Positions 38,829 through 47,024 of a stretch of DNA of 64,000 bases are shown in pieces. Every line of letters starts with the position of its first letter. Position 1 is the first letter of the stretch. The stretch covers positions 62,001-126,000 of the forward strand of contig CAKVFH010000001.1 of assembly GCA_934746515.1 (NCBI GenBank). The letters run 5' to 3'. Origin of the DNA: an uncultured Clostridia bacterium (lineage in GTDB: Bacteria > Bacillota > Clostridia > Christensenellales > UBA1242). The position numbers and the translations under genes were made by a program. Under the pieces are notes generated by a model. The model searched no databases. It saw nothing but the letters and a program-made list of their open reading frames with translations, and had not been told where the DNA came from.

Positions 38829-39431
38829 ATGTTAGACAGAATAAACCAAACTAAATCAAAACAAAAGAACAAAGACTTAACTAACTACTTAAAACTAATC
38901 AGTGACGAACAAAAAATGAAGCTTTGGATAAAAACACTTTTATCTGTTCAAGCAAATCTTCCAGAAATTATCAAATCTGTGGATAAAATTATTGAACTAA
39001 ACGCATCATCACTTTCATTCGCTTCTGATATTTACAACACAGAAAAAACAACTTTTTCGCAGGTGGAAAAAGTTATTGACTTAACGGAAAGGAAAAATAA
39101 ACTACTCAACATTTTTTTAATTTCAAAAAATCTACTTTCTTGTATCGGTGAAGAGGACAGAGTATTTTTGAAAAGAAAATATGTTTTCAACTGGACAGCC
39201 GAAGATTTGGCACAAGAATATCAAATAAGTGTCAGAACCGTTTTTAGACGCACCGACAAACTTATTGAAAAAATATATGAGCAAACAAAAAAGAAAAACT
39301 GGTCTGTAAACTTTATCAATCTTCAAGTTAGAGATGAGACATGGATTCAAGCAAAATTTTTAAGCTATGCAAAAGACAGTATGAATTCAAACACAGCAAA
39401 AGATGACGAATGTGAAATGGAGCTACAATAA
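38829..39431 (+). CDS. Sigma-region-4-like HTH protein, probable phage late regulator
   Basis: A 200-residue cytoplasmic protein. The N-terminal half is helical and charged. Residues ~108-150 carry a sigma-70 region 4-like helix-turn-helix: EEDRVFLKRKYVFNWTAEDL followed by AQEYQISVRTVFRRTDKLIE, that is, the L-x-x-x-Y-x-x-x-x-S-x-x-T-V-x-R-R pattern. Small proteins of this type (ArpU/RinA/sigma-like) often sit just upstream of terminase genes and switch on late transcription; that role is inferred from position. It could alternatively supply the DNA-binding half of a split small terminase, since the protein at 41836-42273 lacks an HTH. The start ATG is preceded by AAAGGAG and AGGAG. Its 3' end overlaps that of the convergent SH3 gene by 9 bases. 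It is divergent from the giant lipoprotein gene and could affect both. Confidence 0.65.
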   Translation: MLDRINQTKSKQKNKDLTNYLKLISDEQKMKLWIKTLLSVQANLPEIIKSVDKIIELNASSLSFASDIYNTEKTTFSQVEKVIDLTERKNKLLNIFLISKNLLSCIGEEDRVFLKRKYVFNWTAEDLAQEYQISVRTVFRRTDKLIEKIYEQTKKKNWSVNFINLQVRDETWIQAKFLSYAKDSMNSNTAKDDECEMELQ

Positions 39432-40325
39432 ATCATCATCACCAAATTCATCAAAATCTGCACTTGGATTTTTACTTTTTAGTAGACGCATATTTTTATA
39501 TTTTTCCATTTGTTCAGTGTTTTGATTTTTGTCTTTTTCTTCAGAAAAATCCGCTTCTATTTTATTTTGATTTTTAGCGTATTTTGTATTATTTTTAAAT
39601 TTTTTAATAATTTTATACAAAATAATAGCAAAAAACAAAATAATCGGAACAGCCACAATTGTTATGACAATTGTCTTTAATGTTGAAGAAATAAAAATTA
39701 GTTTATCATTACCTTTTTCATTTTCAATCACTTCTGGATTTGTTTCGGTGTTCGCAACAATCTCTGAAAGGTTAGTTGTGTTTTCACTATAAATGTAGCC
39801 TTCATAAACATTGGTTGAATTTGAATCAGGGGTGTAGTAAACATAATACCAAATATTGCTTTCACCACCAGTTGGAACCGTTCCATAGGTATAGGCAATG
39901 TATGTTATATTTTTTGTTCCAGCGCTAACAGTTGTGCAAATGTTTGATTTTGGCGTTGGATATTGCCAAATTTGCGTTCCCGAAGTTGATTTTATATCAA
40001 AGGTAATATTTGTCAGCGTTTTTAAAATTGGAATGAAGGTTGCAACAGTTACTGTTGAAGAGTCAACATAGCCAATGTATTTATCATATTGAACTTTAAA
40101 ACAATTGTCATTTACTGTTTCCAGAATTATCACGAAATAAGTTTCAGGAATTTGAAATAAAATGTTTTCATATCCACCTGTCATCTCACTTGTTTTATAT
40201 AAATTGCAACCAACCATAGCCTTTGCATAGGTTGTGGTTTCAGTTGTTTCAGCATGACAAACAGGTGTTTTATATCCACCCAAAAAAGCGCATAATGAAA
40301 ATATAAAAACCATTAAAATCTTCAT
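39423..40325 (-). CDS. Secreted SH3-like protein with C-terminal membrane anchor, inverted within the phage cassette
   Basis: A 300-residue protein. Residues 1-~25 are a signal peptide ending near CHA. Residues ~30-185 contain two SH3-like modules (ending in KYIGYVDSSTV and YEGYIYSENT). A spacer follows, then one membrane helix at ~213-237 (IVITIVAVPIILFFAIILY) and a 63-residue charged cytoplasmic tail ending in acidic DEFGDDDLL. This is the same plan as the larger protein at 4146-6131, including the lack of a Shine-Dalgarno sequence and a TATAAT ending 6 bases before the ATG. It lies on the strand opposite to the phage genes, between the HTH gene and the terminase, as expected of an accessory (moron) gene with independent expression. 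It may bind cell wall or modify the host surface; exclusion of other phages is a possible but unproven role. Confidence 0.65.
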   Translation of the reverse strand: MKILMVFIFSLCAFLGGYKTPVCHAETTETTTYAKAMVGCNLYKTSEMTGGYENILFQIPETYFVIILETVNDNCFKVQYDKYIGYVDSSTVTVATFIPILKTLTNITFDIKSTSGTQIWQYPTPKSNICTTVSAGTKNITYIAYTYGTVPTGGESNIWYYVYYTPDSNSTNVYEGYIYSENTTNLSEIVANTETNPEVIENEKGNDKLIFISSTLKTIVITIVAVPIILFFAIILYKIIKKFKNNTKYAKNQNKIEADFSEEKDKNQNTEQMEKYKNMRLLKSKNPSADFDEFGDDDLL

Positions 40326-40331
40326 AATTTA

Positions 40332-40337
40332 ATTATA
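40332..40337 (-). promoter_or_regulatory. -10 box placed for a leaderless transcript
   Basis: TATAAT on the minus strand, six bases before the ATG at 40325. The -35 at 17 bases is weak (TTTTTA). The arrangement repeats that of the gene at 6131. Confidence 0.5.
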
Positions 40338-40408
40338 TTTTAAAGATTTTAATTTAAAAATGCGCTTTTTGTCTAAAAATAAATAATTATGAGATTTAAA
40401 AAAAATTT

Positions 40409-41836
40409 ATGAATAAAAAGAAACTTTTTGACCTTAAGCAAATTTACAAACAAATAAACAAGCGAAATATTTTACCGCTAAAAAATTATAACACAGGAAA
40501 AATTGTTCATAAAAAGCAGCTTGAATTTCACAAGTCTTTAAAGAGAAATCGCTGGGTGTTTGGCGGAAACAGAACTGGCAAAACCGAATGCGGTGCAATT
40601 GAAACAATTTGGCTTTCACTCGGAATTCATCCGTTCAGACCAAACAGAATGTCAACAGAATGTTGGGTTGTAAGCTTATCTCAAAGAGTTCAAAAAGAAG
40701 TTGCACAATCAAAAATTTTGAAATATCTTCCTAAAAATGTTATTCAAGAAATCATAATGACTTCTGGCAAAAAAGCTGATGCTGAAAACGGAATTATTGA
40801 ATGTATTATTGTTTTAAATTCGTTTGGAAATACAAGCAAAATTTGGTTTAAATCTTGCGAAGAAGGTAGAGAAAAATTTCAGGGAGCCAGTCTTGATTTT
40901 GTTTGGTTTGATGAAGAACCACCTGAAGATATTTACAATGAATGCAAAATGAGAGTGCTTGATAAATCAGGCGAGATCTTCGGAACAATGACACCACTCA
41001 AGGGCTTAACTTTTATTTACAACCAAATATATTTAAACCAAAGCAATGATCCAGAAGTGTTTTATTTGTTTATGAGCTGGGAAGATAACCCGTTTTTAAA
41101 TAAAAAGGAAATTGAAAGGCTATCATCAACTATGTCAATTGATGAAATTGAAAGTCGAAAATTTGGGCGTTTTTCTGCAAAAGATACTGGCTTGATTTAC
41201 AGTGAATTTGATGTAAACATTCATGTGATTGAACCATTTGAAATCGACAAAGATTGGCAAGACAATTTATCTATTGATCCAGGTCTTAGCAATCCGCTTT
41301 CATGCCATTGGTATGCTCGAGATTATGACGGCAACATTTATGTTATCGCAGAGCATTTTGCCGAAAACAAAACGATTGAATATCATGCACAAAAAATCAC
41401 AGAAATTTCTAACAAACTAAACTGGAAGCGCGCCAACAATGGCATGATTGAATCTCTAATTGACAGCGCAGCAAATCAGAGAACACTCGCATCACAAAAA
41501 AGTGTAACTGATTTGTTTTATGATAATGGGATTATTGTCAATCCAAATGTCAACAAAGATGTTTTGTCTGGAATATCAAAAGTAAAAACCTATTTAAAAG
41601 ATATTAGTGGCAAAACAAAACTATACATTTTCTCCTGTTGCACAAATTTGATTCAAGAGTTTAAAACTTATAGATGGAATGGTCATGATGCACCAATAAA
41701 AAAAGATGACCACTGCCTAGACGAATTACGATACTATATTATGAGCTTGCAAACAGCTCCAAAATTTACAAACAATCAAAAAACAGAAATTCAAAAAGAC
41801 AAGGAACGATTATTTAAACAGCTAATGAGACGATAA
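40409..41836 (+). CDS. terL: Phage terminase large subunit
   Basis: A 475-residue cytoplasmic motor that packages DNA into proheads. The N-terminal ATPase has Walker A GGNRTGKT (residues 52-59) and Walker B VWFDEE with D168/E169, preceded by the helicase-like SCEEGREKFQGASLDF. A conserved motif III-type GTMTPLKG follows near residue 193. The C-terminal RNase H-like nuclease starts at LSIDPGLSNP (first acidic residue D~289), continues through LIDSAANQ (D~352) and ends with DDHCLDELRYYIMS (last acidic pair ~433), so the three acidic sites are in place and the enzyme looks intact. The start codon has only a weak GAG upstream. The stop overlaps the next start by one base (TAATG). A normal HTH-type small terminase does not precede it, which is unusual. 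Confidence 0.92.
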   Translation: MNKKKLFDLKQIYKQINKRNILPLKNYNTGKIVHKKQLEFHKSLKRNRWVFGGNRTGKTECGAIETIWLSLGIHPFRPNRMSTECWVVSLSQRVQKEVAQSKILKYLPKNVIQEIIMTSGKKADAENGIIECIIVLNSFGNTSKIWFKSCEEGREKFQGASLDFVWFDEEPPEDIYNECKMRVLDKSGEIFGTMTPLKGLTFIYNQIYLNQSNDPEVFYLFMSWEDNPFLNKKEIERLSSTMSIDEIESRKFGRFSAKDTGLIYSEFDVNIHVIEPFEIDKDWQDNLSIDPGLSNPLSCHWYARDYDGNIYVIAEHFAENKTIEYHAQKITEISNKLNWKRANNGMIESLIDSAANQRTLASQKSVTDLFYDNGIIVNPNVNKDVLSGISKVKTYLKDISGKTKLYIFSCCTNLIQEFKTYRWNGHDAPIKKDDHCLDELRYYIMSLQTAPKFTNNQKTEIQKDKERLFKQLMRR

Positions 41837-42273
41837 TGAACAGCAAAAAAATTTACGACGAGTTAATAAAAATTTTATTAAAAAAGGCCAAAGGTTTTTA
41901 CTACACCGAACAACAGGAAGATTATGAAAAAACGCAAAATAAATCAAATATTTCCGAAAAACAAAATAAAAACATATCTTTTTTCGATAATTGCGACATG
42001 GTTAGCACCGATATTGAAACCACTAATGTTACAATAAAATCATCAAATGAGAATAAGCAAAAAGAACAAACTAATCAAAATCTTGTTTTGGTTAAGAGAA
42101 AAATTACCACGCACTATATTCCGCCTGATATGCTCGCTGTTAAAATTCTGTTTGAAACTCTTAAGGAGAAGGTAAGTGAAAATGATTTAGATAATATGTC
42201 AGATGAAGAATTGTTAAATTTAAAAGATAAATTACTTGGAGAACTAATCAATGAAGATAGCAAAAATCAATAA
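41836..42273 (+). CDS. Small-terminase-like protein lacking an HTH (tentative)
   Basis: A 145-residue protein. Residues ~12-28 (KILLKKAKGFYYTEQQEDYE) and ~84-108 (LVLVKRKITTHYIPPDMLAV) resemble the oligomerisation part of phage small terminases, whose typical pattern is A-x-G-Y-x-Y-x-E, a variable Lys/Glu/Asn-rich insertion, then K-x-x-x-H/Y-x-P-P-D-x-x-A-x-x-F. The N-terminal DNA-binding helices of that family are missing, and the gene lies after terL instead of before it. If correct, DNA recognition might come from another protein such as the HTH protein at 38829. The C-terminus is acidic. It starts on the last base of terL and overlaps the following microprotein by 23 bases, indicating translational coupling. 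The assignment is from memory of the family pattern only. Confidence 0.45.
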   Translation: MNSKKIYDELIKILLKKAKGFYYTEQQEDYEKTQNKSNISEKQNKNISFFDNCDMVSTDIETTNVTIKSSNENKQKEQTNQNLVLVKRKITTHYIPPDMLAVKILFETLKEKVSENDLDNMSDEELLNLKDKLLGELINEDSKNQ

Positions 42274-42430
42274 AAACATTAAGTGTGATAGCATACTTTG
42301 TTTTAATAATGCATCATACGAAATTTCAACCGATAGTTACAAAGGCAATCAGTACCTATGCGAAGACTGCTACAAAAAGTATCAAAAATTATTTAAGGAA
42401 GCAAAAAAATCAAATGAAAACGAACAATGA
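42251..42430 (+). CDS. 59-residue Cys4 zinc-finger-like microprotein
   Basis: This short frame begins with ATG inside the end of the preceding gene and ends inside the start of the portal gene. It has four cysteines in a C-x4-C ... C-x2-C arrangement (C12, C17, C37, C40, the last pair in YLCEDCYKKY), typical of a small zinc ribbon, followed by a Lys/Glu-rich helix. Overlaps of 23 bases upstream and 17 bases downstream point to coupled translation, and a gene here removes an otherwise unexplained gap between the small-terminase-like protein and the portal. Zinc-ribbon microproteins are common in phage packaging regions, but the specific job is unknown. Confidence 0.7.
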   Translation: MKIAKINKNIKCDSILCFNNASYEISTDSYKGNQYLCEDCYKKYQKLFKEAKKSNENEQ

Positions 42431-44258
42431 AAAATATTTTTACGGCAAAGATGAAGACAAAGTTATTGTAGATTTTGTTACAAATGATTTTAAAGAAAAG
42501 CAACAAAACCGAAGAACTTATGAACTGATTTGGGAACTCAACATGAATTTTTATATTGGAAATCAATATAGCTATATCACACCATCTGGTTTTATTTCAG
42601 ACATTGAAAAGAATTATTCATGGGAAAACAGAGAAGTTTATAACCACATTGCTCCAATTATCGAAACTAGACTAGCGAAGCTTAACAAAATCAAACCAAA
42701 CATAAGTATAAAGCCTAGCAGCAATACCGAAAGCGATAACTATAAAGCAAAACTTGCTAAAGCTATTTTAACTTCATGCTACAATGAAAACCATTTAGAA
42801 AATATCATTGCAACAGCAACACACTGGAGTGAAATTACCGGAACAAGTTTTTATAAAATTTCCTGGGACAGCGTTTCAAATAATGATAAAACCAATAATA
42901 CCGGTGATGCAAAAATCTCGGTTTGCACACCTTTTGAAATTTATCCTGATTCAAACTTCACTGAAGACATTGAAGATTGCAAATCAATTATTGAAACACG
43001 CGCTTTCCCTGCCGATGAAGTCAACAGGGAATGGGGTGTAAACTTAACTGGTGAAGATATCAATTTATTTCAACTCAACAACAGCTCATCACTTTCAAAC
43101 ATTTCAGGTCGAAGCAATTATACAAAAGTTATTCATTCAACAAACCATGATTATTTACTTCTAATTGAGCGTTATGAAAAACCTTCAAAAAGACATCCGA
43201 ACGGAAAGCTTACAATTATTTGTAAGGACAAACTTTTGTATGATGGCGACATGCCATACATAAACGGAAGCAAAAACACAAGAACATATCCTTTCATAAA
43301 ACAAGTTTCAAACAAACAGCTTTCATGTTTCTGGGGAAGCAGCATAATTGAAAGATGCATTCCTATGCAAAAAGCCTACAACTCTATTAAAAACAAGAAA
43401 CATGAATTTTTAACAAGACTCGCAACTGGGGTTTTAACAGTTGAAGATGGTTCTGTTGATGTTGACAATCTTGAAAATAACGGCATTGAACCTGGCAAAA
43501 TTATCATTTATAGAAATGGTTCTACACCGCCAAAATTTCTCGATCCCGGAACAGTACCTGAAGAATTTGAGAGAGAAGAAGAAAAACTTCTCGCTGAAAT
43601 CAATAATCTTTCATGCATAAGCGAAGTAACAACAAACGCAAGTGTTCCATCTGGCGTAAACAGCGGAACAGCTCTTTCTCTTTTAATGGAACAAGATGAA
43701 TCAAGACTTTCAACCGTTGCTGAAGAAATTAGAACAAGCATCAAAAAAATCAGTTATCAAATTTTGAGATTATATAAACAATTCTCAAACAACATTAGAC
43801 TAAATAAACTCACCGATAATAACGGTGCACTTGAAATGTTTTACTGGACAAAAAATGATATCAGTAGTGATGATATTTTAATTGATGCAAACAATACTCT
43901 TGATGAAACAACTGCAAACAAAAAGGAGATTCTTTTAAAGCTGATAGAAAAAGGAATTTTTTCAGATAACAGTGGCAACATTACAAATCAAACAAAAGAA
44001 AAAATTCTTTCAACTCTCGGTTTTGAAAATTGGTGTTCTTTCGATGAACTTGATGAACTGCACAAGAAAAGAGCAGAAAAAGAAAATTTGAAACTTATCA
44101 AACTTGAAGACCCACTTGATGTCGACGATGACAAAATTCATATTGAACAGCACACAAAATTTATTATTTCAGACAACAATAATTCTGATCAAAAATTTAT
44201 TTCAAACTTAATAAAACACATTCAAAAACACAAAGAAAAATTAAATAAGGATAGGTAA
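42414..44258 (+). CDS. Phage portal protein
   Basis: A 614-residue protein from the preferred ATG at 42414 (MKTNNEKYFYGKDEDK); the same frame continues upstream but through the microprotein gene. A weak AAGGA lies 14 bases upstream. Portal rings form the DNA entry vertex and bind the terminase. The evidence is its place between terminase and scaffold/capsid genes, its size, an N-terminal segment with W-E-N-R-E-V-Y-N-H-I-A-P-I, and central sequence such as YPFIKQVSNKQLSCFWGSSI followed by ERCIPMQKAYNSIKNKKHEF. This is the stem/wing pattern of P22-like and related podoviral portals, in which a long helix begins at the end of the I-P-x-Q-x-x-x-N motif. A second long helical part near 410-500 (EEFEREEEKLLAEINNL) fits the crown side. 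The C-terminus is Lys-rich. Confidence 0.85.
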   Translation: MKTNNEKYFYGKDEDKVIVDFVTNDFKEKQQNRRTYELIWELNMNFYIGNQYSYITPSGFISDIEKNYSWENREVYNHIAPIIETRLAKLNKIKPNISIKPSSNTESDNYKAKLAKAILTSCYNENHLENIIATATHWSEITGTSFYKISWDSVSNNDKTNNTGDAKISVCTPFEIYPDSNFTEDIEDCKSIIETRAFPADEVNREWGVNLTGEDINLFQLNNSSSLSNISGRSNYTKVIHSTNHDYLLLIERYEKPSKRHPNGKLTIICKDKLLYDGDMPYINGSKNTRTYPFIKQVSNKQLSCFWGSSIIERCIPMQKAYNSIKNKKHEFLTRLATGVLTVEDGSVDVDNLENNGIEPGKIIIYRNGSTPPKFLDPGTVPEEFEREEEKLLAEINNLSCISEVTTNASVPSGVNSGTALSLLMEQDESRLSTVAEEIRTSIKKISYQILRLYKQFSNNIRLNKLTDNNGALEMFYWTKNDISSDDILIDANNTLDETTANKKEILLKLIEKGIFSDNSGNITNQTKEKILSTLGFENWCSFDELDELHKKRAEKENLKLIKLEDPLDVDDDKIHIEQHTKFIISDNNNSDQKFISNLIKHIQKHKEKLNKDR

Positions 44259-44262
44259 TAAA

Positions 44263-44841
44263 ATGGAAAATGAAACAATGGAACAACTGGAAACTGAACC
44301 TGCAACACAACCAGAAAACAGTGAAAGCTCCATATATGGGAAGTTTAAAGATGCGCAAACTCTGCTTGACGCATACAATTCTTTAGAAGCTGAATTCACT
44401 AGAAAAAGCCAAAAATTAGCAGAATTTCAAAAGAAATATGAAGAAAATGCGCTTTTTTCTAACAATGATTCACTTGAAAATATTTTAGGTGATTCCGCAG
44501 ATTTGGAAAAATATAAAAAGGAAGTCGCGGAGATTATTGATAACGATAATGAATTATCTAATCTGCCAAATAAAAATCTAGTCGCACTTAAAATTATTAA
44601 AGAAGCTGAACGCAGAACCGCAGATAAGTTAAACAACTCTGAATATGTTGATAAATATATTGAGACAAACGACAAAGTAAAAGAAAAAATCATATCAAAT
44701 TATTTATCATCATTAAACGAAACTCCTTCAGCACCAAAAGTTATTTCTGGCAACTCATCAAACATTTATTTTTCACCAAGTTTAAACATGCCAAAAACTT
44801 TAAAGGATGCTGGAGAGATTTTATCAAAAATGCTTAAATAG
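44263..44841 (+). CDS. Probable scaffolding protein
   Basis: A 192-residue acidic, helical protein between portal and capsid genes, the classical place of a scaffold. Residues ~25-60 contain YGKFKDAQTLLDAYNSLEAE followed by a charged heptad-like helix, a segment often seen in phage scaffolds and in capsid-protease-less heads. Residues ~75-150 are further charged helix. The last ~35 residues hold a short Pro/Ser-rich linker and the helix MPKTLKDAGEILSKML, which could be the capsid-binding tail. I see no Ser protease motif. It begins 4 bases after the portal stop with AAGGATAGG upstream, and is 8 bases from the capsid gene. Confidence 0.7.
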   Translation: MENETMEQLETEPATQPENSESSIYGKFKDAQTLLDAYNSLEAEFTRKSQKLAEFQKKYEENALFSNNDSLENILGDSADLEKYKKEVAEIIDNDNELSNLPNKNLVALKIIKEAERRTADKLNNSEYVDKYIETNDKVKEKIISNYLSSLNETPSAPKVISGNSSNIYFSPSLNMPKTLKDAGEILSKMLK

Positions 44842-44849
44842 GAGAACTA

Positions 44850-46034
44850 ATGGTTACATTAACAACAGCAAATAATGCACTCAAAGAAGTTTACTTGGGT
44901 GTTTTATCAAACCAACTTAACACATCAATCAATCCACTTTTATCGCGAATCAATCAAACAACATCAGATGTATGGGGAAAGGAAATTAGAAAGGTTGCTC
45001 CATACGGAATCAATGGCGGTATTGGTGCAGGAACTGAAACAGGCGACTTGCCAACATCAGCCGAAAACAATTATGAACAATTTGTCCTTACACTTAAAAA
45101 CCTTTACGGCAGACTTGAAATTTCTGATAAAGCAATTCGTGCATCAGAAAATTCAGCAGGAGCATTTGTAAACTTGCTCACCAGCGAAATGGAAGGGTTA
45201 GTAAAAGCTAGCGCATTCAACTTTGGAAGAATGCTTTATGGTGACGGCACAGGCAAACTTGCAACAATTTCAGATAATGATACTAACTTCGTTACTGTTG
45301 ATGGCACTAAAAATTTAATTGAAGGTATGGTTGTGGATATCATGTCTTCAACTGGAACGGTTGTAAAAAGTGGTTTAAGAATTAAAGCAATTGATCAAGC
45401 ATCAAAGAAAGTTACATTCACAACAGCACCACTCACTAAAAATGCATTGAAAGATGCATCTAACATATTATGTGTTCAAGGATCATACAACAATGAAATC
45501 ACAGGTCTTGGAGCAATCTTCAAAACAACTGGCTCACTTTATGGTTTGGAAAGATCAAACTACAACTGGCTCATTCCATACATGAAAGACATCACAAGCT
45601 CATCACAAACACAAAGCATTACTGATATCATTATTCAAAATGCAATTGATGACATAGAAGAATCAGCAGACAGCAAAGTTGATTTCATTGTTTGTTCTTC
45701 AGGTGTAAAGAGAAACTATCAAAGCTATCTTGCATCTTATAGATCAAATGTAAATGTTCTTGAACTTGAAGGTGGCTTCAAAGCTATTTCTTATAATGGC
45801 ATCCCACTTGTTTCAGATAGATTTGCACCAGCAAACACAATGTATTTGCTCAACACCAGCGAATTCAATTTGCATCAACTTTGCGATTGGAAATGGCTTG
45901 AAAGTGAAGATGGAAAAGTAATTCGTCAAACACTTGGCAAACCAACATATCAAGCAACACTTGTAAAATATGCAGACATCATTTGCAACAAACCACGCGG
46001 CCAAGCAAAAATTACAGGTATCACAGAATCATAA
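44850..46034 (+). CDS. Phage major capsid protein (HK97-fold type)
   Basis: A 394-residue protein. It opens with an N-arm helix (TTANNALKEVYLGVLSNQLN), then KVAPYGINGGIGAGTETGDL, a stretch of the kind found in the E-loop region of HK97-fold coats. The spine-helix region includes EMEGLVKASAFNFGRMLYGD followed by G-T-G, and the A-domain ends with PLVSDRFAPANTMYLLNTSE. All are usual for tailed-phage coat proteins of Firmicutes. There is no obvious protease-cleaved delta domain, in line with a separate scaffold. A strong GGAG precedes the ATG. The gene has a cleaner codon pattern than its neighbours, fitting high expression, and is directly followed by a hairpin terminator that could uncouple its level from the tail genes. 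Confidence 0.9.
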   Translation: MVTLTTANNALKEVYLGVLSNQLNTSINPLLSRINQTTSDVWGKEIRKVAPYGINGGIGAGTETGDLPTSAENNYEQFVLTLKNLYGRLEISDKAIRASENSAGAFVNLLTSEMEGLVKASAFNFGRMLYGDGTGKLATISDNDTNFVTVDGTKNLIEGMVVDIMSSTGTVVKSGLRIKAIDQASKKVTFTTAPLTKNALKDASNILCVQGSYNNEITGLGAIFKTTGSLYGLERSNYNWLIPYMKDITSSSQTQSITDIIIQNAIDDIEESADSKVDFIVCSSGVKRNYQSYLASYRSNVNVLELEGGFKAISYNGIPLVSDRFAPANTMYLLNTSEFNLHQLCDWKWLESEDGKVIRQTLGKPTYQATLVKYADIICNKPRGQAKITGITES

Positions 46035-46066
46035 ATAAGTCCACACATTTTGTGTGGATTTATTTT
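46033..46066 (+). terminator. Strong hairpin just after the capsid gene (attenuator)
   Basis: AAATAAGTCCACACA (46033-46047) pairs with TGTGTGGATTTATTT (46051-46065) with one G-U pair and a 3-base loop. It begins on the capsid stop codon and ends one base before the AAGGAG of the next gene. The T tail is short, so partial termination or mRNA-end protection is more likely than a full stop. Confidence 0.7.
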
Positions 46067-46077
46067 AAGGAGCGGTT

Positions 46078-46470
46078 ATGAAATTTAATAATTTGTTTTT
46101 TGAAAGCTATAAAGATCAATTTAACTATTACAATCTAATTCAAAAAATAAACCCTGGATATAGGTTATTTTTTAATAAAAAAGACAAAAAATTTATCATA
46201 GTTAATATTTTTAGAAATAATGAGATTTGTAAGATATTTAATTCATTTTACGGAAATATTTTACAAGATTTGCGTTTTTCCAAAATTGAAAATTTTAATA
46301 ACATTTTAAAAAATATTGATTTGCACAATAAAAAACTAACACTAAAAAACAATCAAAAATGTCATGAATTAAACAATAATCTTATCCATGAAACAGAAGT
46401 TTTACTTAACCGTTCAAATCATATTGAACACAATGACATAAATAAAATTATCGGAGCAACAAAATGTTAA
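46078..46470 (+). CDS. Unknown 130-residue protein of the phage cassette
   Basis: I do not recognise this protein. It is basic and Asn/Lys/Phe-rich. Residues ~1-65 look mixed alpha/beta (NPGYRLFFNKKDKKFIIVNI) and the rest looks helical (KLTLKNNQKCHELNNNLIHE). It has no signal peptide or membrane segment. The segment NPGYRLFFNKKDKKFII resembles the short conserved start of some phage proteins placed after the capsid gene, but I cannot name the family. It has a good AAGGAG site, directly follows the post-capsid hairpin and overlaps the next gene by 7 bases, so it is coupled to the connector gene. Confidence 0.6.
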   Translation: MKFNNLFFESYKDQFNYYNLIQKINPGYRLFFNKKDKKFIIVNIFRNNEICKIFNSFYGNILQDLRFSKIENFNNILKNIDLHNKKLTLKNNQKCHELNNNLIHETEVLLNRSNHIEHNDINKIIGATKC

Positions 46471-47024
46471 AAGATATTTTATTAAAAACTGCGCAGCTTA
46501 TTGATCGCGACGATATCATTGAAGAACTTGAAAATCCAAAAAATTCTTCACCAGCCATTCAAAACGATATCTATAGACTCATAAGCTACTTTAATTATAC
46601 AAACGAAATTTTGTGTGAAAACTACTTTAATATTTCAAACGAACAAACATTTCTTTCAGATAAAAATAGGACAATATATTTTCAAAACTTTGAGTTTGAA
46701 CCAACAAAAATTTTGAAGGTTTTAAAAAATGACAAACCTGTTTTCTTTTCAGAATATTCAAAATACTTAACAGTGCCTGAAGCTAAAACAAAGTATAAAA
46801 TCATTTATAAATTTACACCAGAAAGGGTATTAAATCTTTTAGACAAAGTAACATTGCCACACGGTGTAAGCGAAAAGCTTATATGCTTCGGAATGGCAAG
46901 TGAATTTCTCGCAAGCAAAAATCAAATATCTCAAGCTGAATATTGGAACAATAAATTCATGTTGGAAATTTTTAAATCAAAAACATCTCAAGATAGAAGG
47001 TTGAAACAAACATTTACATTATGA
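46464..47024 (+). CDS. Probable head-tail connector/adaptor protein
   Basis: A 186-residue protein. The N-terminus is helical (LKDILLKTAQLIDRDDIIEE). There is a beta-rich middle (YLTVPEAKTKYKIIYKF). The C-terminal helix runs SEKLICFGMASEFLASKNQI with S-Q-A-E-Y-W-N-N-K-F, a pattern shared by podoviral adaptor proteins of the P22 gp4/T7 gp11 type, where a Gly/Ala helix is followed by E-A-x-x-W/Y-x-x-K/R-F/Y. Its position, second gene after the capsid, fits an adaptor that docks under the portal. It overlaps both neighbours (7 and 4 bases). The family is inferred from short motifs and gene order. Confidence 0.6.
   Translation: MLKDILLKTAQLIDRDDIIEELENPKNSSPAIQNDIYRLISYFNYTNEILCENYFNISNEQTFLSDKNRTIYFQNFEFEPTKILKVLKNDKPVFFSEYSKYLTVPEAKTKYKIIYKFTPERVLNLLDKVTLPHGVSEKLICFGMASEFLASKNQISQAEYWNNKFMLEIFKSKTSQDRRLKQTFTL

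Noticed and set aside
42285..42413. Upstream extension of the portal protein
   Set aside because: This stretch is covered by the Cys4 microprotein in another frame, and the ATG at 42414 gives a typical portal N-terminus.
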